Source of the DNA: Gracilaria gracilis
Lineage: Eukaryota; Rhodophyta; Florideophyceae; Gracilariales; Gracilariaceae
Assembly: GCA_030374805.1 (NCBI GenBank)
Contig: JARGSG010000059.1
Coordinates: 124,001-188,000, forward strand
Reading direction: 5' to 3'
Length of the DNA: 64,000 nucleotides
A program made the translations under genes and the position numbers. The notes below the pieces were generated by a model. It searched no databases. It was not told the origin of the DNA and saw nothing but the letters and a program-made list of their open reading frames with translations. Positions 40,029 through 51,924 of this stretch are shown piece after piece. Every line of letters starts with the position of its first letter. The stretch's first letter is position 1.

Positions 40029-41167
40029 GACGGCTGCGGAAACTGTGAACTCGTGGAACGCTTCATAAGGCGAAAAGTAAAATACATTTGTGTCTCAAAT
40101 TTTCGATATCGCGATTCCTGAACTAGTAGAATGGCCCTTATATTGCTTTGCGGTTGCCGGAACATCCAAGTTCTGGATAGTTTGCTTTTACTACAATGTG
40201 GTGCAAGAGACTTCTTGCACCCGCCAAAAGACTTACTGGGGTGCGCCTAATTTGTTTTCAAGCTGAAAGGAACCCCAATCCCATATGCGTATAATATGGT
40301 TCTGCTATACGGTGGTTTCAAGTTTTGCAAGGAGCCAAATTTTTTTATCTGTTCAACAAAGATTCTATTTTCTTCTTGAGCTGAAGTTTCACTATCAGCG
40401 ATCTTCCATTGGTTAAATAGTGCCGTCAAAATTTCATGCTCTTTTGACAGCCTGTTATAGCTCTGGATTCAGTTAATTTGCCACCAACATAATCATCTAG
40501 CGCTCCGCCGACTCGATCAAAATGCGATGTTCAGTTGTAGTTCTTCAGCCCAAACTCGTTTGCAATGGTCTTAATATCTTGCTCATATTTGGCATACGAG
40601 TGCGTAAAAAGCCTACATTTGTTAGCGCGCCAAAAATTAACAAAGTAGTTTGAGAGCACGTGGACTGTGTAATTGTTGGTAATCAAAACGAACTAATAAA
40701 GACCTATCTTTGTATCTTTTACAAACTCTGCCGCCTTATTTGGCGGAAATTCGGAAAAGCGAGAATCTCTGGAATGGCTACAAGATATTCAATAAGAGAT
40801 ATAACTTCAGTAGCTCTCAATTATGCTGACTAGGCGAAAATTAGAGACGCAGCAGATTAGGAATGTTCATTTTGCATCATGTAAGATGCAAAAGCGAAAC
40901 ATATCTTCTCTGTTAGAGAAAAAGCGGGTTAAGATTCATGCTGTTATTTCTATCCTTTAAGGGCCCTATTTGTGTATTCAAGAGTACCACGAGCCGATGG
41001 AATTATTATGTAAATCATGTACAAAAAGTTGATGAGCTTTTGATTCTTGCTGATGCGGGTGTCAGCGGCAAAGTCCGTGGGAACATTGAAATCAAGCGCG
41101 TGGTCCAGCTAAAACGTGGTATGAGGCCATTGACCGAGCGTACGCTGGAACGCGCACATTGCCGCAC
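40029..41167. other. AT-rich spacer, no gene
   Basis: Short frames only. 40930-41167 may belong to the older reverse-transcriptase element interrupted by the copia element. No terminal inverted repeats of the Harbinger element could be fixed by eye. Confidence 0.4.
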
Positions 41168-41172
41168 AGTAT
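41168..41172. repeat. Left target-site duplication of the copia element
   Basis: AGTAT, identical to 45982-45986 directly beyond the other LTR. Confidence 0.85.
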
Positions 41173-41307
41173 TGTGAACAAGAAGCTCTGGCCAGAGTCG
41201 TTTACACATCAAGCTCGCACATCTTGGGCTTATCTATCTATAGGCGTACTGTAATGCTGATTGGCTCTGACAAAATGTGGATTAGCAAAGATGAGTGCTG
41301 ATTGACA
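41173..41307 (-). repeat. 3' LTR of the copia element
   Basis: 135 bp, TGTGAACAAG...GATTGACA on the plus strand. It equals the 94-bp partner plus an extra 41 bp bounded by GCTGATTG, a local duplication. Confidence 0.8.
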
Positions 41308-41309
41308 GT

Positions 41310-42155
41310 CGCCGAAGGTGATTCCCATTTTGGAGGGGGCCGGAGTGATGTTTCGACAACTGCGTAGTTCGGTAAGACGTTGTTGGTGAAGAGACTTGGT
41401 AAATATGTCGCCCAGCATGTCCGCTGTCGGCACTAGTAACACGTCTATAGCTTCTACTACTATGTTATGCTGAAGAAAGTAATATCATATTTCTGTGTAT
41501 TTTTTCCGTTTGGTTGGTGCTTGGTTTGTCGCTACCAGAATTGTAGAGTTGTTGTCAATGCCAGGCAGCGTGGAGTGAGATTCTGGCATTTTGATCGGGT
41601 TCAATAGGTTTCGAATCCAGTTGGTGTGTCTTTATGCGCTAGTAGCCGCAATGTATTCCACTTCGGTCATAGATGGTGCAACTACGCATTAATTTGAAGA
41701 CCCCCATGATATGGGGGTGCTGCTGAGAAGTTGTACCGTGCCGATTATGGATCCTTGGTCTTTGGCGTCTGCAAAGTCTGCGTCGCTGTATACTTCAAGG
41801 ATACGTGCTGGTTTGGGCTTCTGCGGGAAGAATTGTGTTTAGTGAGTGCCCGTGTCTTTGAGATACCTAAGAAAGGATTTCATTGCCTGCCAGTGGTGGC
41901 GCTGTGGTGCGTTCATGTGTTGGGAGAGTCCGTTTGTCACCTTTACGATATCCGGGTGGGTTCTGTCAGCAAGATAACGTACTTCACCTAGTATGTTTGT
42001 GCATTGTGATGGCTCCTGGTTGCTGAGTGTTTCAATGTCCTCTTGCTGGTCTATGTGCTTCAGAGTTTAATAGGGAGTGTGGGTGGGGTTCCGTTTCTGC
42101 ATTTCTGTCGATTTCAGTATAGCATCGATGGTGCCTGGCTGAAACAGGTGAACGT
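41310..42155 (-). mobile_element. RNase H region of the copia element
   Basis: Decayed region ending with TADMLGDIFTKSLHQQRLTEL, the conserved C-terminal motif of copia RNase H (usual form ADxLTK-L). Confidence 0.65.
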
Positions 42156-42663
42156 TGTCGTACAAATATCAATAAAGTGTGGGGTCCGCCTGGCGGAGGG
42201 AGCGCGCGAGGGCTCAACCTAAAGGGGAAAAACACACAACCAATATGATAGTAGGGCACCTGAAACCCGCAGGGGCAAACTGCGGGGCAACTAGTCTAGA
42301 TCGTGTAGGTATACGGTAGTAGACGTCGACGCGTGGTAAAACCTGAATAGTAATAGAGTAGCAAGTGACCAAGATAGTATAGTTACTGCCCTAGTGGTGC
42401 CTGACTTTACAATACGCGAGGGGGAAGGCGAGGTGCACCGCAATATATACAAGGTGCACCGACGCCGATCTCCCATGCGAGCATGACGTCATCGGCTGCA
42501 CCCATGACCTACTGTCAAGGGCCAGCAATGCTAAGCTATCCTAAAATATAAATTAGAAATTAGAAAATAGAAAATACAGAATAACAATTGGGTACAGTGC
42601 AGCCAGCAAGGCGCACCAGTAGGCCCACGTTGCACCAACCCATTGGGGTCTCATTGTATTACA
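42156..42663. repeat. Solo LTR of retrotransposon A (copy A2)
   Basis: 508 bp, TGTCGTAC...GTATTACA, about 94-95% identical to 3169-3676. Flanked by a perfect 5-bp target duplication AACGT (42151-42155 and 42664-42668). It sits between the reverse transcriptase and RNase H of the copia element, so it is younger than that insertion. A solo LTR arises when the two LTRs of a full element recombine. Confidence 0.92.
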
Positions 42664-43324
42664 AACGTGGCCGTCCTCAGTGTTCTTGATTGTCCAATTC
42701 AAAATGCGTGTGGGTGATCCTAGGCGTCTCATTTTATACTTTATGAGCAGTTGTTTGTGGAGTGTGTCGATGAGACGTTGGGAGGACGCGAGCACTAGGA
42801 AATCGTCTATGGTTGTACTGATGATTGTACAGTCTTCTCCTTCTCTTTTGATGTACATACATGGCTCATGTTCTGATGGGTGGTATCCGGTTTTGGCCAG
42901 AAACTTTTGGAGGCCGTGACTATAATAGTGTGGTGCTGGCGGTGAGCCGTATAGGTTTCCTTTCAGGAGGCCGTATGTGCTGTTGAGCGCGTATGATCCG
43001 TCAAATTTGGGCATCTGTTGGACGTTTACTGGGTTTTTCGTGTTTCTATTGCTCGTGGAGATACGCTGACTTGATGTCGAAATGTTCGAGCGGGAGGCCA
43101 TGGATGGCGTAAAGTGCTATGATTAGCAGTTGTGTGGTTCTGTCGGCGGTATATGCTGTTGTGTGTTTCGGGTCGTAGTGGATTCCTGGTTTCATGAGGT
43201 CACCTCGTAAGTTGCATCGCGCTTTTCTTTGCTTTATGTTTCCTTCTGCTGACCTCTTATATCGATAGGTCATCATGAGCGGGATGACTGCTTCTTGTGG
43301 GGGATTAAAGTCCGTGGGAGCCAT
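42664..43324 (-). mobile_element. Reverse transcriptase region of the copia element
   Basis: QRKARCNLRGDLMKPGIHY and PLEHFDIKSAYLHEQ at the N-terminus, then LLKGNLYGSPPAPHYY and the TIDDFLVLAS active-site motif with its Asp-Asp pair. Copia type. Broken fossil; a solo LTR of another family lies just downstream. Confidence 0.8.
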
Positions 43325-43595
43325 TCTATACTGTTATGCTGGTCTAAGTTGTGCAGTTCTGTGTCGTGTGCTCTTTGCCATTCGTGTGCGTCTGGATAGT
43401 TGCGGGCTTGGTGCAAGTATGGTGGCGGTGGTGTGCCTATGTTGATTTCCGTTGGAATGAATTTGGTTTTGGTTTTGGTTTTGAACGCTTTCGTGGTTGT
43501 GGCTGTGAGATCGGCGGTTCTCTGATATGGATGAAAATCCCCTATGCGTACTTGATGATACCGATCTGTGTTAACATGCAGTACTGTGATGTGTG

Positions 43596-44480
43596 TCAGT
43601 GAATTGGCTTACATGTAGTGGACTGTCTGTGCTCGTGGTTCCAGTTTGGCTTTCGGGCGTAGAAGGGTATCGTTCCGAGTTGGCCGAATGTGTAGATGCG
43701 TTTGATGGCTGGCTTTGTGCCGTACCACTGGTGATATGAGAACGTGTTGCTCGCACTGTGGTGCATCAAGTTGTACTTGAATACTGTGTCTCGGGCGGCG
43801 TCTTCCCAGTATTTGTCGGGGACTTTGGTGGCGTTGAATAGGGCTCGTGCGGATTCCATTACGGTACGATTAAACCATTCGGCTATGGAGCTTCCTTGCG
43901 GTTGGTGCGAGGTGCGGAGATGATGTTTGATGCGGTATACATTGTATATGTTTCTGATGCGGGTGGAGGTATATTCTTCAGCATTTTTGCTGCAGAAATG
44001 TGCTAGTGGGTGGCCCATTCTGTGTTGTATATGATGTAGGGTGTCGTCGATATGGCTTGGTATGTATTTTGGGTCTCGAATGAAGTGAGGGAATGCGAAT
44101 TGGCTTGTGGCGCATATGATCGTGAGCATGTGGTTGTTACCGTGGGATGATGTTTGCTTAACCGGGCCACAAGTGTCGGAACTGAAATACGCTCCAGTGG
44201 GGTTATGGTAGATGGCGGGTTTGTATGGGGCTGGGTGCTGTTTGGCGTTGTTACCTGCCGAGCATGTTACTTTCGTCTTCGCCCGGAGTGAGCGCGGCAT
44301 GGTAGGCATTAACCTGTGTTGTGCTGTGGTTTCCTGTTTGAATGGATTGGCATGGTTCAGTTTCAAGTGCCATTCGTGCTGTATGACATATCCTGCTTTG
44401 GCTATGAAAGCCACTAATCCATACCATGTGGCAATGTCCTGGGCGGAGATTAGATTGTGTTTGAGATGTTGGTGGGCCAC
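43596..44480 (-). mobile_element. Integrase region of the copia element
   Basis: GAG-pre-integrase type lead, then an rve core: FSSDTCGPVKQTS with the first Asp, and HQPQGSSIAEWFNRTV with the Glu. This is the DDE integrase that inserts the cDNA. Confidence 0.75.
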
Positions 44481-44645
44481 TGCATAGCTTTTGAGTGTGT
44501 ATTTACTGTGTTGGTTGAATTGTTACTGTGCCATGATGAGTGCCTCTGCTCTGCTGTTCGGTTGCCGTAGTGGTTAGAGTGGTGTTGGTTAGAGGTGTCA
44601 TTGCTGTCGTTGGCCGCTTGAGGTGGGTGGGATGAGCCCCACTGT

Positions 44646-45645
44646 CTAGTGAAAACCTACTCGTGACCTCTGCATCGGCTTGGATGTTACGTCTGGTGGT
44701 TGGAGTAGGGGAGTGGGGTTCTGGTGGTGTAGGAAGCCCGGGGGTGGTGGAAGTTGGTTATGGTGCTGTGGGGTGGTATGGTATGGTGGTTCGGTGTACT
44801 GATGTGGCCATGTGATGGCGTCATTGGTTTGTGGTGCTTGAGCGTGGTTCTTAGGGTGGCGGCGGTCGCAGCATTCCATGTCTGTGTGTTGGGGCATGAT
44901 GCCGTTGGAGAGATTGAATTGGCATGGTCTGCCAGTAAATGCTCGTCGCTGGCGTGGAAGATTCTGGGAGCGGTTGTAATTGGTTTGGGCACGTTCTGGT
45001 CCGTAGTCCCCGGTGAAGCCTGAGCGCGGTGCGGTGGATGATGAGGCCATATTTTGAGAGTAACCGTAAAGCTCCTTGAAATTTCTCGTAAAGTCTTTTA
45101 TATCCGTCGGCTTGTTGGCCAGGAACTGAGAAACAATTGTGGGCACCGCTGTGTTGCGTTTCAGACCTTCGATAAGGAACTCTACAGTGGGATTTTCGTC
45201 TTTGATATTCGGATACTTGACTGCGAGCATCCTCTGACGGACCTCTTTGTGGTCTTTGATGCAATGGGAGGATTTTGGTGTTGCCTGCAAATTGGATGCT
45301 TGCAGCTTTTGTTTTGAGGAACTGATGATTTTCTTTTGTAGACTGATTGAATTTAGTCAGTATTCTTGTGACGAGATCATGAGGAGTAGGATCATCGTCC
45401 GGTATGAATATCTGACCAAGGATGTCGGGAAAGACGCTGCTTAGGATGGCTGTAGTGAGTTTGGTCTTCTTTTGTGTGAATGTTTTGAGCTGGGCGGGTT
45501 CGATGGGGACTGCTGGGTTAGAATTGAGGTGTTCGGATGCTTCTAGGGTTTCTGCGTGATTCTTGATTGCAAAATACCAGAAGGAATAGTTTGCTGTATG
45601 AAGCCTCGGGATTGTCGGGTAGCCGGTGGAAGGTGTGTTATCCAT
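44646..45645 (-). mobile_element. Gag region of the copia element
   Basis: Begins MDNTPSTGYPTIPRL and includes NYSFWYFAIKNHAETL, a UBN2/copia Gag-type helical region. Ends in a His/Pro/Asn-rich tail. Broken fossil. Confidence 0.6.
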
Positions 45646-45876
45646 TGTGGTGGGAGCTTGAGTTGTGTCTTGGGGTTGGTAATGGTCGTCGGCGGTTGTA
45701 ATGGCGTTGTTCTATAGTTGTTTTGTGAGTTCGTCAATCTCATGGATGTCTCCCCGTCTTAGACGGCGTGCGAGTCGGTTGTACGTGTTCGTGGTGGGTG
45801 GCGTTGTAGGGTGGTGGCGTTGTAGGGTGGTGGCGGTGCGTGGTGAGCTAGATGAGAGTCTTGAACGTTTGCGTGT

Positions 45877-45887
45877 GGCCCATAACC
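45877..45887 (-). other. Primer-binding site of the copia element, initiator-tRNA-Met anticodon type
   Basis: Minus-strand GGTTATGGGCC directly abuts the 5' LTR. Its complement GGCCCATAACC is the anticodon stem-loop of initiator tRNA-Met (CAT anticodon), not its 3' end. Drosophila copia is known to use a half-tRNA primer of this kind. Confidence 0.7.
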
Positions 45888-45981
45888 TGTGAACAAGGAG
45901 CTCTGGTCGGAGCCGTTTACTCATCAACCTCGCACATCTCGTGCTTATCTATCTACGGGCGTACTGTAATGCTGATTGACA
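45888..45981 (-). repeat. 5' LTR of the copia element
   Basis: 94 bp, TGTGAACAAG...GATTGACA. Among the shorter copia LTRs. About 10 differences from the matching part of the other LTR by eye, suggesting a fairly old insertion. Confidence 0.8.
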
Positions 45982-45986
45982 AGTAT
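45982..45986. repeat. Right target-site duplication of the copia element
   Basis: AGTAT, matching 41168-41172. Its agreement fixes both outer ends of the element. Confidence 0.85.
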
Positions 45987-47757
45987 CGGGCGATGGTCTT
46001 GGTTGAGAGAGTGAGAACCTCCAGCCTGTAGTGTTCCATAAATAGCTGTGGGTCGTGTCGCAAGGAATCCACTGGTTGTAAGGTTTTCTTTACCATAGTA
46101 ACAACAACCTTTTGGGATAAGAATGAGCGGGCGTATGGGATCCGGCTCGTGTTCCGAGAGATAGTTTGCTCGAAGACAACTATTATGCGTCCCGCATTTT
46201 TATGTACAAACTGACCGCAGGGCTGGGCCTCGGCCTAGGACGAACGAGATGCGTTCTCCGCGGGCAGGATATGGGGAGAGCGCTACGGACCGTCGGCGGG
46301 GTTGCACTCGGAGGGTACATGAGCGAGGGTGGCTTCGAAGTCATGCACGGTGGCAACGGCGGCAAACCTGCGGCATTGGAGCGCGAGGCCAGAGCTTGAG
46401 AATCTTCCTTTGCGATGAGCACCGTTTACAACGAAGGAGTTTGATAATAGAATCGCTTTCCAGCACTCCAGGCCAATTGAGGTGGCCTACTCGAGAGCCA
46501 GGTAGGCGGTAGTGGCTTCAATAACGTTTAAGTGCCCTTCGGAGCGCCGTGCGTGTATGAAGGCGGGGGTCCACTTGTGTGACGCTACAAATTGTGTAAC
46601 GGGATTGTCAGCAGAAGGTGCATCCGACTGTCCCGCTTTTGATTGTATGGCTTTCAACCGTTCCAATGCCTCGAACTGTTCAACTCGCGTATAAACCACA
46701 GCACCTGCTTGCTGTGAGGCGTCAAAAGCCACCACGAGCTTTGAGACTGGCGTGGCCATTCGGACTACGCAGAGTGAAATCATGAATGCCAGACTGCGCA
46801 ATTCGTTCTTTGCTCGTGAAAGAAGGGTTTGAAGCTGGCTGCCGTTCTCATACGAAGAAATATATCTGAAAGTATTCAGGAGTGTGGACAGCAAGGCCCG
46901 GCGACCAAGATAGATCCAAACTAGCTTTCCGGTCAATCGCTGGATGTTCTGAAGTGAGTACGATTGGTATGACTGTGTTGCCAAGGCGCTCTGGACGACT
47001 GGAAAAGTTTCCAGTAGGTTTGGATACGCGATACGTCGCCAGAGATCCACTATCCAGCCTATGAACGAAGTACTATCGTGTGATATGCTATCGATTGGGG
47101 AGGATTTTGATTGTTTGATGGGCAGGCCCAATATCTCGAATTTGCCGTACAGAACTACTTGGAACGCCGTCACTTGGACGTCGGACCATCCTCTGAACAA
47201 GAAATGTATGTCATCGATTATGTGCATCAACACTGCGTCGGTGCTGCCTTCGTGGTCTGTGCAAGTGTAGCGACACAACGTCTGATGCTTTGGTTGAGGA
47301 CGAGGACCGAGAGAGTGATTCAAGAAAGTGCGAAAAGTGTTGCGTATAATTGTGGCCGCCCAGGTGTGCGCGACATGCACTAGTCATTTGTAGCCCATGG
47401 GCATCGTGCATTGGAGTGGTCGTAGGAGGGTGGCTGGCTTTAGAGATGTGCGGAAAAATGGGCTTTAAGAAACCTGAAGTGTACCGGGAAGCTCCTATTA
47501 GCGTACGGGCTGTAGAAAGAAAAGTTTTACCATTTCCGAAGGCCAACGAATGTTGTGGAACATGTTCTCCAGATCCATGAAGAACGCACCAAGATTATCT
47601 CGAGGGGGGTGGTAACATCGGAAAACATCTGGAGTAGGGAGCTCTGTGTATGGTGGGTTAGGGAGGAGTTCGTTCTGAATGAAAGGCCAACTAATTAGCC
47701 GGTCTCTGTCTGCAGATTCCAATACAGCGAAAGTCTTCATGGTAATAAGCCTTTAAG

Positions 47758-48034
47758 AACAGTGATTATGGCCTAAATGTGGCCCAAAAATAGCCGAATT
47801 ATGGCCACTTAAGTCGAAAACTTGGAAGAACGTGTAACTAATGAAACTACGTACTTTTGGTCTGTGACATGCGTACACTTCGGCCATTTCTCGGCTACAT
47901 TTCGGCCACATTTTGGCCATATTAAAAAATTTGAAACTTGTTTATCTTCGCAAGTTAAACGTTCTCAGAAGTTTCGGACTTAAGTGGCCACATTTCGGCC
48001 ATATTTCGGACATATTTCGGCCGCATTTGCTGTT
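47758..48034. repeat. Foldback (MITE-like) element, copy 1
   Basis: About 277 bp with arms of about 75 bp (47758-47832 and 47959-48034) that pair well, for example TGGCCACTTAAGTC on both. Full of GGCCAWAT-type octamers. No coding capacity. Inverted relative to copy 2. Confidence 0.7.
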
Positions 48035-48509
48035 TGCAGGGGACGTTAAGGTCGACCAGAGGTGGGTATTGCGACTCCTTCTCCTCCACTAACGACCACA
48101 GCAGCATGCCAGCGTCATGTGCACGCTGCAGCACTACAACGTACTCTTGACTTGAACCGTGTACATTCCAACGCGTTGAATGTTGTATCTTGTCGACTGC
48201 TGTATGGGATCGCACATATCTTTCCGCGTCCGCGTAATTCAAGACCACTATGGTCATGAAGGCAGCCACTTTTCTGCAGAATATGGCCTCCCATTTGACG
48301 CGTTTCTGTGATGACGATTTTAGAGGAAGGTCAATTCTGTGTGAGGCAATTGGCATGGGCCTGCCACGACAGGACGCGTTAGGATCTTTTGTTCGCAAAA
48401 AACGATGGATTAAGCTGTTCCATTGCCGCCAACCCTGCGTCTGCAAAATCTTCACAAAGAAGTGTTCTTCGCCGGGAGAAGTGTTGTCCTGGTTTGGAAA
48501 TTTTCCACT

Positions 48510-48785
48510 CTACAAACCTCGAATATGGCCCAAGTATGGCCGAGAAATGACTAAAATGTGGCCGTTTAACTCGAAAAGTTGTGAGAACGTTTAAAAAGCG
48601 GAGATAAACAAGTTCCATTTTTCTTTATATGGCCAAAATATGGCCTAAATATGTCCGAAGTGTACACGTGTCATTTGACTAAAGTACTTATGTTCCGTAG
48701 GTACACGTTCTCTGAAATTTTGGAGCTAAACGGCCACACTTCGGCCATATCTCGGCCATATTTGGGCCATATTCGAGGTTTATAG
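48510..48785. repeat. Foldback (MITE-like) element, copy 2
   Basis: About 276 bp; arms of about 80 bp (CTACAAACCTCGAATATGGCC against its complement at the right end). The central part matches copy 1 in reverse (AGATAAACAAGTT...GTGTACACG). Same family as 47758-48034. Confidence 0.75.
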
Positions 48786-50240
48786 CGTCCAATGTCTAGC
48801 CATTGCGACACTCGTTGACAAATATTTTCAAGACCACGCTTAGAAACTGCGCTGACGAGAGCGTTTGACGGCGAAGCGGAACTTTTAGGGAGTACGTACA
48901 GAAATTACAGCCCTTGCACTACGTTTACCATAATTGAGCTTTTGTGTGCCACAAGAGTAATGGGGAACGTTCTGTATCGAGTTATTGATCTTCTCGTCCT
49001 AGATCGTGTTTCTGTGACGCACTGTGTGCTTTCCTCTTTCCTCATTTTTCCGGCTTTTCTTTGATCGTGCTGCCTGGAGTTGAGTTTCTGTCTTTATGTT
49101 GAGAGAAAACTGGCGTATCAGTTTGTTTTCGACCTCCGGTAGGGTGGCCACTGAAATAGGGGATACCTCTAAAAAAAGGTGATTCCATTACCCACGTCTC
49201 TTTTCGAGTAGCGTTCGTCGAGCTCGCTAGACGTTCGACAAACTGTAGACAGAACAGGCGACATTGCGCTAGCTCTATCCACATGCCTCCTTTGTTTTCC
49301 AATGCGCCGCGTATCGTGTCGGATTCGAGGAGGTACAGATTTATAGCTCTGTCCCAGGAGACTGCTTCTGCCTCTCAAGACATTATCTCTCCGTTGTGCC
49401 CTCTTTCTCATAGAGTTTGCCCGATACCGATCTCGAAATTCCATTCTTTGAGTAGGAGCTATTTTAGGATTTCCCCTCCCTTGTACTCGTTGACATTGAG
49501 CGATGGGAGGGTTGTACCTTTTGTTGGATATACGGAGAATTGTGGGGGTCGACTTGATGTGTCCTTGCCATATTCATCGATTGTGGTGACGCCTCCGGCT
49601 TTAAACGTCTGTCTCTTTTTGGTCAATTGCTCTTGTGGCGTGTCATCTGGTAGTTTGAAAAGATAGTTCAACGTATGAAGGGTGTTGGCCGTACCAGGAG
49701 CTGTGGCAGCTGGGGTCAGGTCGTCACGGGGATTAGGGTTTGTAAGAAACTGTAAAGGTGGTGGTGCCGCCGGCTAGTCGACGACAGAGGTCACTCCGGT
49801 CTCTCCTTATGAAGATTCGTGCATGAGCATCTTCCATTCAATTACGGTGTTATATAGCTCTTTTGGATCGGCATTGGCATTATACGAAGGAAGAGTTTCA
49901 TCATATAGTGTGCTGTGCTGCACAAGAGGTTTGAGCTGGTCCGTATTGTTGAATGAAAAGGCTTTCAGATCTTCACATCCCATTTTGAGAAGCTTTGAAA
50001 GCAAATCAGAATGTTCTTTGTTCAGATTCGACAGAAGCTTTTCTCTGGTTGAGATTAAAAGCAACAGCTTCGGCGCCACTGTACAGCTGGATCCAACAGC
50101 CTGTGAATCTGACGCAGGTAATGACAGAAGCACCTGATCGAGCTGACTTGCGGAGAGCTGTGAATGCTGCTTAGCTGTGAACGTGTGCAGATTGCCATAA
50201 ACAGGCGAAGAACTTGCCATCGCAAAGAAGAAAAGAAAAA

Positions 50241-50424
50241 CTCCTCGAACTAGAAGCACTCTGACGAGGCGCAGTACTGTTGCCAACAATTTTTAGATTG
50301 GAGATCGGCAGCGACGCCGAGAAAAGTAAAAACACCTCGAACCAGGAGCACTCTGACGAGGCGCAGTACTGTTGCCAACACTTTTTCGATTGGAGATTGG
50401 CAGCGACGCCGTCTCAAAGCGATG
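50241..50424. repeat. Tandem duplication, 2 x 92 bp
   Basis: Two adjacent units starting CTCCTCGAAC and CACCTCGAAC, both with GCACTCTGACGAGGCGCAG and TTGCCAACA. They overlap the start of the gag-like frame of the older retroelement and may be part of its leader or terminal repeat. Confidence 0.7.
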
Positions 50425-51924
50425 GCAGACAACACCCCGAGGCCGACAGTGTTGACCGCCAAATTACAGGCCCTACAGCCCGTTAAACCTTCCATATCTC
50501 CCAACCTCCACCTCGAGACAGTCAAACGCAAAAACTGACAGTCCAAGACAGTGTCGTCAACCTTTCTGCTTCATTTGAAAAAAATCTTTTTCTCGTTTCT
50601 CCAAATTTCCATTCGCCTACTACAAGTTTCGTGCAAAGCTCAAAAGTTTAAATATGGTATTTACTTTTATCTTATTGTGCAACCGCGCTTTGGCCAGTGA
50701 GACACTATTCAACACGCTATCTCACTCTCCACCTGGGTGAAAGAGACGAGAGAGACGGCGGCGCAAGGAGAGAACTGTTTATCTATACTTGAATAGTGTC
50801 AAAAACACTTTCAACTTTCTGCACGGCATCAATAAAATGCTTCACAAACAATTCACGCCTCAAACTTTATTTTGTGAACGACAACTTCATTCACACGCAT
50901 AGTGAGCGTAGCACAGCTGCACTTTAGCCATGAGGACTATGTTGGTAGTTGCTAGGAAATTGTTCCAGATTGCTGGAGACCTAAGCCATACCGTACATCA
51001 GCCGAAATAACGCTGTTGTGTTCATAAAAAATAAAAACAAGACAACTTTATTAAAATTAGCTTGCATAATATAGCCAAACTTTTTTCTCAAACATTGACA
51101 ACTAATATGCAGTTTACCTAACAACCATTGTCAAAAAATAGATTTTCTCAAAAAACAAATCCTAATTATCATGTTTTAACAGATTTCAACCAACCTTTTC
51201 AAAAACGATAGGTAAAAAATAAATTTAAATAAACAGAAATACATTAACGCCACTATTTACTAGATTAAATCCAATCAAAGCTTTATACTAAAGTATTTTG
51301 TCTTTCAAAACACATATCTATTTTTTTCGTTACAATTGCAATAAATAGCAGCCAACTTGATGATATTTGCACAATGGTTTTCACTAAACCCAACTCAAAC
51401 AGTTTCAGTGCGCTAAAGTTAAAGAATACCACTTCCTGGAGGCAAATATTTTCCTCGGCAAAGCATAGTAGTGCATAAAGCTAATGTATTGCACTCACTC
51501 CCCGTAAGTGCATTCAATCTTAGTAAATCATCATAGCCGCAAATCTACAAGGCCAGCACTTTGATGGCTTTTCAACACCTTCCTTTGCACTTCTTAAAAA
51601 TTCAGCGCGATCACTGACACTTTTTTGTCTGCCAATTCCGTACAACGGCCGACAAACAACGTAAGTGTGTTTATATCAATAAACCTATGACAAAATGTCC
51701 AAAACAGTGCGCTACGCCGTCAAAACTGCTCGCTACCAGAAGACCTCTCGCCCGTAACATTCGGTACCTTACAGGCTGAGTCAAAGGCTTCAAAACGTCA
51801 TGGTAACGCATTTCATGCAACGTCTGACTCTTCCTCAAAAACAACGAGAACCGGCAGAAAAAAACCCGCTACAACCGACAAAGAGCTATAGAGCAAAACC
51901 CGCAAACGAGAAAACCCCTATGGG
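50425..51924. other. AT-rich region without genes
   Basis: About 1.5 kb, strongly AT-rich (for example 51040-51360), with no open frame of note. Could be the untranslated end of the old retroelement or decayed transposon DNA. Confidence 0.5.

Larger units (their letters stand above)
41173..45981 (-). mobile_element. Ty1/copia retrotransposon with very short LTRs
   Basis: Minus-strand copia-type element bounded by short LTRs (41173-41307 and 45888-45981) and a perfect 5-bp target duplication AGTAT (41168-41172 and 45982-45986). Order on the minus strand: LTR, primer site, gag (about 45645-44646), integrase (44480-43596), reverse transcriptase (43324-42664), RNase H (about 42155-41310). Integrase before reverse transcriptase defines copia. 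Without the solo LTR inside it the element is about 4.3 kb. It is broken, with several breaks between and inside its frames. Short LTRs and primer site recall aquatic GalEa/PyRE-type copia elements; that placement is inference. Confidence 0.85.
45987..50290 (-). mobile_element. Older reverse-transcriptase element, DIRS-like or LTR-type, nested insertions
   Basis: Minus-strand fragments of one retroelement: a gag-like region (about 50220-49040), a linker region (48455-48040), and a reverse transcriptase with a IIDDIHFLF active site (46487-47740) passing into an RNase H-like stretch (VVAFDASQQAGAVVYT, about 46730). The family is uncertain; the single reverse transcriptase/RNase H frame without a nearby integrase suggests a DIRS-like element. 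Two foldback elements sit inside it and the copia element sits at its downstream edge. Heavily broken, with many breaks, and clearly the oldest element here. Confidence 0.5.

Noticed and set aside
49042-49671. Open frames on both strands at 49.0-49.7 kb as separate genes
   Set aside because: Minus-strand pieces continue the gag-like region of the old retroelement; the plus-strand frame is its shadow.
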